Shown: piece by piece, positions 61,861 through 64,000 of the stretch
Numbering within the stretch: position 1 is the first letter of the stretch
Layout of the letters: each line of letters begins with the position of its first letter
Source of the DNA: Epiperipatus broadwayi
Taxonomy: Eukaryota; Onychophora; Udeonychophora; Euonychophora; Peripatidae
Assembly (NCBI GenBank): GCA_028023455.1
Contig: JAQFVV010000280.1
Location: forward strand, 926,001-990,000
Direction: 5' to 3'
Length of the DNA stretch: 64,000 nt
Translations under genes and position numbers: made by a program
The notes under the pieces: generated by a model
What the model was told of the DNA's origin: nothing
Databases searched by the model: none
What the model saw: only the letters and a program-made list of their open reading frames with translations

Positions 61861-62540
61861 TCTCAAAGCAACTTTATTAATTCACTAAAGTATGATCCAC
61901 TTGTGCAGGGACCACATTCTGTCACCTGCAGCAGTGGGCTATAGAGGCTACAATGTTACATTGATATTCTGAAACTGGGTTGGTGGCTCAAAGCAACAGA
62001 ACCGCCTTATACAATAGATTAGGTATTACAGATATATAAAAAAATGCATTCCAAGTACAAACATCAAGAAAAAACACAAAAAGAGGAAAAAATGATATGA
62101 ATTATCATAGATCAAATGTTAGTCAATCAAAGGGATGCTATGTCCATTTGAAGAGAGTTCATGCAGGACAATCAGCTCTCAGCCCACCTGGCAAGTCTCT
62201 AAGCAGCTTCCCCAGATCCATCCATGACCCATCAGACAGAACTCAGTTTAGCGAGAACCCAGACCCACTCCTTGGACAAGGTTAAGCCGCTTCGGCCCCT
62301 GCTGTAAGAGGGTTATAATTAATCTGGGTGTGACGTAGATTCAGCATGTCCGGAACACCAACCAAATCAGAGAGGGCCACGAGAACATTGGCAGATCTTT
62401 CTAAACCTGGGTGTGGTGATGATTGCCGATCAATCCCGCTGAAACAAATCCACCATGGCCATCATCTCTACCCTTGAGACCGAGAATTCAGGCAAAACCA
62501 AGGATTAGATTCATGATCCCACTAGGTCCTCGGGTGTGAT
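61851..62540 (-). mobile_element. GC-richer retroposed sequence with poly(A)
   Basis: On the minus strand it ends AATAAA (61873-61878), then GTTGCTTTGAG and a poly(A) tract (61851-61860). This is the 3' end of a polyadenylated transcript copied into DNA. The body (about 61.88-62.53 kb) is markedly GC-richer than anything nearby. No protein was recognised; the short frame 62097-62285 is probably incidental. A SINE, a LINE 3' end or a processed transcript are all possible. Confidence 0.6.
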
Positions 62541-63555
62541 TCTGTTTTACTGATCCTATTGAGTTCTAATTTTGATGCTTAATTAGAGTTCCAATTATAA
62601 AATCTAACGGTTTGTATTTAGTGGCTACTTATATCAGCTTCTGCTTGATTAATGGTGGCCATTTGCATAGAATAAAACGATTGGTAAATTGAGTTATTTT
62701 GGCTTAAAACTGATTTAAAGTTTCTTGAAGAGGTGTAAAAGGTTAAAACAAGTGGTCACTTATGTTTTATCATTTATCTTCTTACCAATTCCCATCTTGA
62801 ATATGTGAATCCTCCATCCTTGTGGAGCCAGTAGGCAGTGAAATGCTCCCCTTCACAACAGGAAGTGGACTCCTCTGTTATAAAGTTTTGATTATATATT
62901 TGTGTTATGAAAATTAGGATTTTTGTTATTATTTCCTCTTTTGAATTATTAGATTACATTTTAAATATGTTTTCTCAATTTTAATCTAGTTTTAATGATT
63001 TTAGTGATTTGCTTGATTAATGGTGGCCATTTGCATAGAATAAAACGATTGGTGAATTGAGTTATTTTGGCTTAAAACTGATTTAAAGTTTCTTAAAAAG
63101 CTGTAAAAGGTTAAAACAAGTGGTCACTTATGTTTTATCATTTAACTTCTCACCAACTCCCGTCTTGAATATGTGAATCCTCCCATTTTTGTGGAGCCAG
63201 TAAGTAGTGAAATGTTCCCGCTCACAACAGGAGGTGGACTCCTCTGTTATAAAGTTTTGATTATATATTTGTGTTATGAAAATTAGGATTTTTGTTATTA
63301 TTTTCTATTTTGAATTATTAGAATACATTTTAAATATGTTTTCTCGGTTTAAATCTAGTTTTAATGATTTTAGTGGTTACTTATGTTAGCTTTTGCATGA
63401 TTAATGGTGGCCATTTGCATAGAATAAAACGATTGATAAATTGAGTTATTTTGGCTTGAAACTGATTTAAAGTTTCTTGAAAAGGTGTAAAAAGGTTAGA
63501 ATAAGTGGTTACTTATGTTTTATCATGCATCTTCTTACCTACTCCCATCTTGAAT
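62540..63555. repeat. Tandem array, about 370-bp unit
   Basis: The landmark 'gattaatggtggccatttgc' recurs at about 62647, 63015 and 63399, giving periods of about 368 and 384 bp. Each unit also has 'cataga.taaaacgattggt', 'gtggagccagta', 'cacaacagga.gtggactcct' and 'gttataaagttttgatt'. No open frame or hammerhead core was seen in the unit. The array sits within the insertion that splits the LINE, and the unit lengths differ by a short indel. Confidence 0.88.
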
Positions 63556-63562
63556 ATGTGTC

Positions 63563-64000
63563 TTATTGTTATATTTGAGAGAAATAGAGAGAGTAATAGA
63601 AAGACTAGGAAGATAGGTAGAGATACCATTAATAGATGGCTAAGGAGTGTATATATTATCAGGTCTTTCATTTGCTGATGAAATCTTCTTGTGCATAGAA
63701 AGTAGAGACATTATGGAACTTATGCTGAAGATGTGTGCAACGGGGTGTAAAGAGATGGGAAATAAATTTAGTGAAGAAAAGTCAAAAGTAATGATAATAA
63801 ATGCTGGGGAAAGGGAAAAGAAAGAATTTTTATTGATGAATATAAAGTTAAATGTGATGAATAGGTATAACTATTTAGGAATTGTCTTAAGTAATCAGAG
63901 AAATTACTTGGATGATTGTTAGAAAAAATTGATAAATGAAGCAAAGAAAAGAAAAGGGCTGATAAAGAAATTTACCATTTTTTCATATAGTAAATATGAT
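63563..64000 (+). pseudogene. LINE RT C-terminal part, continues off edge
   Basis: Open from 63647 to 63922: 'GLSFADEIFLCIES' (FADD with the second D changed to E), '[20 protein letters not shown]', 'MNRYNYLGIVLSNQRNYLDD', then after one stop '[11 protein letters not shown]' and a 'FSYSKYD' end. It aligns block for block with the minus-strand copy at 35.3-35.65 kb and appears better preserved. The change in FADD would abolish catalysis. Confidence 0.82.

Larger units (their letters stand above)
57986..64000 (+). other. Intron after exon f (incomplete)
   Basis: Runs off the window. Contains a (TAA)n tract, a Tc1/mariner remnant, a ribozyme-repeat copy and a LINE with a secondary insertion. 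57.99-58.59 kb is plain AT-rich DNA. Confidence 0.8.
60235..64000 (+). mobile_element. EEP/RT LINE (second family), interrupted, runs off edge
   Basis: Begins within the endonuclease: 'GDMIGHIEEIDD' then 'DNKNGQLL' near 60.24-60.30 kb (a GD-N-type EEP block), 'VCNSDHNFF' (SDHN motif, about 60.47 kb), then the linker. RT follows with 'LKSGKA.GLNGW' (61.17 kb), 'FPDSWNN', 'NYYRPILLMSVLYKI' (61.45 kb), 'GGFRSD', 'YTVFIDIKKTYYRV' (61.64 kb) and 'GVGLRQGCSMSPIF' (61.81 kb). A 1.7-kb insertion splits it; the RT resumes at about 63.56 kb with 'REIERVIERLGR', 'GLSFADEIFL' (FADD to FADE), 'YNYLGIVLS' and '[20 protein letters not shown]' at the edge. Frameshifts and stops throughout. Same family as 34.79-35.72 kb and 29.49 kb. 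Confidence 0.85.

Noticed and set aside
62540-63555. Hammerhead ribozyme in the 370-bp tandem array
   Set aside because: The only candidate (CTGATTTAAAG...TTTC) lacks CTGANGA and GAAA in either strand at workable spacing.

Overview
The window is eukaryotic nuclear DNA, very AT-rich, with long introns and many mobile-element remnants. None of the longest open frames is a conserved single-exon gene. I could not identify the species. The host gene and the element families (RTE-like, EEP/RT and Jockey/CR1-like LINEs, a Penelope-like element, Tc1/mariner, hAT) point to an invertebrate animal. One LINE family reads like elements I associate with ticks and other arachnids, but that is a weak pointer.

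The backbone is part of one plus-strand gene. Six exons (10034-10132, 17710-17865, 24300-24431, 47644-47769, 51351-51409, 57877-57985) have GT/AG borders and compatible phases. Together they encode 227 residues of a Ral GTPase-activating protein catalytic alpha subunit (RALGAPA1/2 family). The segment lies in the alpha-helical part of the C-terminal half, upstream of the Rap-GAP domain. The gene continues off both ends of the window.

The rest is intronic. 1-10 kb holds a hAT-like end, a hairpin repeat next to a well-formed hammerhead ribozyme (6049-6107), and an old RTE-like LINE. Intron 10.1-17.7 kb has a 170-bp ribozyme-repeat insertion flanked by a 14-bp duplication. Intron 17.9-24.3 kb has a better-preserved RTE-like LINE. 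The 23-kb intron 24.4-47.6 kb holds GC-richer unidentified repeats, two pieces of a second LINE family, a 2-kb array of about 455-bp repeats each carrying a type I hammerhead fold, and a head-to-head pair of Penelope-like 3' ends with a MITE inside one arm. Intron 51.4-57.9 kb is largely a decayed Jockey/CR1-like LINE. The last intron holds a decayed Tc1/mariner transposase and a second-family LINE split by a 1.7-kb GC-richer insertion and running off the right edge.

The most notable system is the ribozyme-bearing retroelement population. It comprises a tandem array, several dispersed copies, a copy with a target-site duplication, two further hammerhead-like folds of different sequence, and a Penelope-like element that could have supplied the enzymes. 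This matches the known architecture of animal retrozymes; the particular repeat families here may be undescribed.
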